Notes under the pieces: model-generated
Told to the model about the DNA's origin: nothing
The model's input: only the letters and a program-made list of their open reading frames with translations
The model's database searches: none
Position numbers and translations under genes: made by a program
Assembly: GCA_003164655.1 (NCBI GenBank)
Contig: PLTW01000066.1
Location: 1 to 6,144, forward strand
Length of the DNA stretch: 6,144 bases
Reading direction: 5' to 3'
Origin: Actinomycetota bacterium
GTDB taxonomy: Bacteria > Actinomycetota > Thermoleophilia > UBA2241
In this document: in pieces, positions 5,661 to 6,144 of the stretch
How positions within the stretch are numbered: the first letter of the stretch is position 1
Layout: each line of letters starts with the position of its first letter

Positions 5661-6144
5661 GGGTCGCCTGCGTTCAGCTCAACTCGCGCTCCGACAAGGC
5701 CGTCAACGTCGCGGCGGCGGTGGAGCTGGTGCGCCGCGCCGCCGCTGCCGGCGCCCGTCTGATCGTGCTGCCCGAGACGTGGACGTTCAAAGGCAGTCAC
5801 GCGGCGCTCCCCGCCATGGCCGAGGCCATCGCCGGCCCGAGCAACACGGTGCTGGCCGGCCTCGCCGCGGAGCTCGGCGTGTACGTTCTGGCCGGCTCCA
5901 TCTACGAACGTGGCGCGAGTCCCGCACGCTTGGCCAACGCCAGCGTGCTGTTCGATCCGGCCGGCGCCCCGCTGGCCGTCTATCGCAAGATCCATCTCTT
6001 CGACGCCGTCGCCGGCTCCCAGGCGTATCGTGAGTCCGACGACCTTGCGGCCGGCGACGAGCTCGTCACCGCTCAGGTCGACGAGGTGACCGTCGGCCTG
6101 ACGATCTGCTACGACCTGCGGTTCCCCGAGCTGTACCGGGCGCT
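5657..6144 (+). CDS. Nitrilase-superfamily carbon-nitrogen hydrolase, Nit1-like (3' end outside window)
   Basis: The first 163 residues are present. The superfamily's Glu-Lys-Cys triad is intact: E40 in LIVLPETW, K111 in YRKIHLFD, and C151 in LTICYDLRFPELYR. The N-terminus (MRVACVQLNS) is typical. The YRKIHLFD block with a following ES (126-127) and PG-like turn (AAGDEL) and the CYDLRFPELYR block resemble the Nit1/Nit2 branch (deaminated glutathione amidase, omega-amidase) more than true nitrilases or N-carbamoylputrescine amidase. The expected activity is hydrolysis of an amide to acid plus ammonia in the cytoplasm; the substrate cannot be told from this half. The ATG sits in the ATGA overlap with the ureohydrolase-like gene, indicating translational coupling and a likely shared pathway. 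Full length is usually 260-280 residues, so about 100 are missing beyond the right edge. Confidence 0.92.
   Translation, partial: MRVACVQLNSRSDKAVNVAAAVELVRRAAAAGARLIVLPETWTFKGSHAALPAMAEAIAGPSNTVLAGLAAELGVYVLAGSIYERGASPARLANASVLFDPAGAPLAVYRKIHLFDAVAGSQAYRESDDLAAGDELVTAQVDEVTVGLTICYDLRFPELYRA

Overview
The window is very GC-rich, with strong G/C at third codon positions, and holds five protein genes plus one probable leader peptide. There are no rRNA or tRNA genes, insertion sequences or CRISPR arrays. GC content, codon usage, near-leaderless promoter architecture and protein types fit a high-GC bacterium, most likely an actinobacterial lineage (something like Thermoleophilia). That placement is an inference from style, not from a marker gene.

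Layout: (1) The 3' part of a + strand gene for an Ala/Pro/Glu/Val-rich low-complexity protein, with 42-bp tandem repeats and a charged helical C-terminus. It enters from the left edge and ends at 1034. (2) Converging on it and overlapping by 7 bp is a minus-strand gene (2860 to 1028) for a polytopic membrane protein with an M28-type peptidase domain whose zinc ligands are almost all replaced. (3) Upstream of that, also on the minus strand, is a TrpB2-type tryptophan synthase beta chain (4351 to 2993). It is followed by a perfect 16-bp terminator-like hairpin with a GAAA loop in its transcript. (4) The gap between trpB2 and the divergent + strand genes carries what looks like a tryptophan-sensing leader on the minus strand. 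An extended -10 box sits 10 nt from a 15-codon ORF ending Trp-Leu-Trp-Arg-Ala-stop, and the second Trp codon and the stop codon are built into a hairpin. (5) On the + strand, a ureohydrolase (agmatinase/arginase family) gene (4683-5660) overlaps by ATGA with a nitrilase-superfamily amidase gene (5657 onward, cut by the right edge). The ureohydrolase lacks two of the four ligands of one manganese site, while the amidase keeps its Glu-Lys-Cys triad.

The two + strand genes form a translationally coupled pair, probably acting on a C-N bond substrate. trpB2 appears to be a separately controlled transcription unit making tryptophan from indole and serine. The most interesting points are the candidate trpB2 attenuator and the two separate catalytic-site losses (M28 domain and ureohydrolase) in neighbouring genes.
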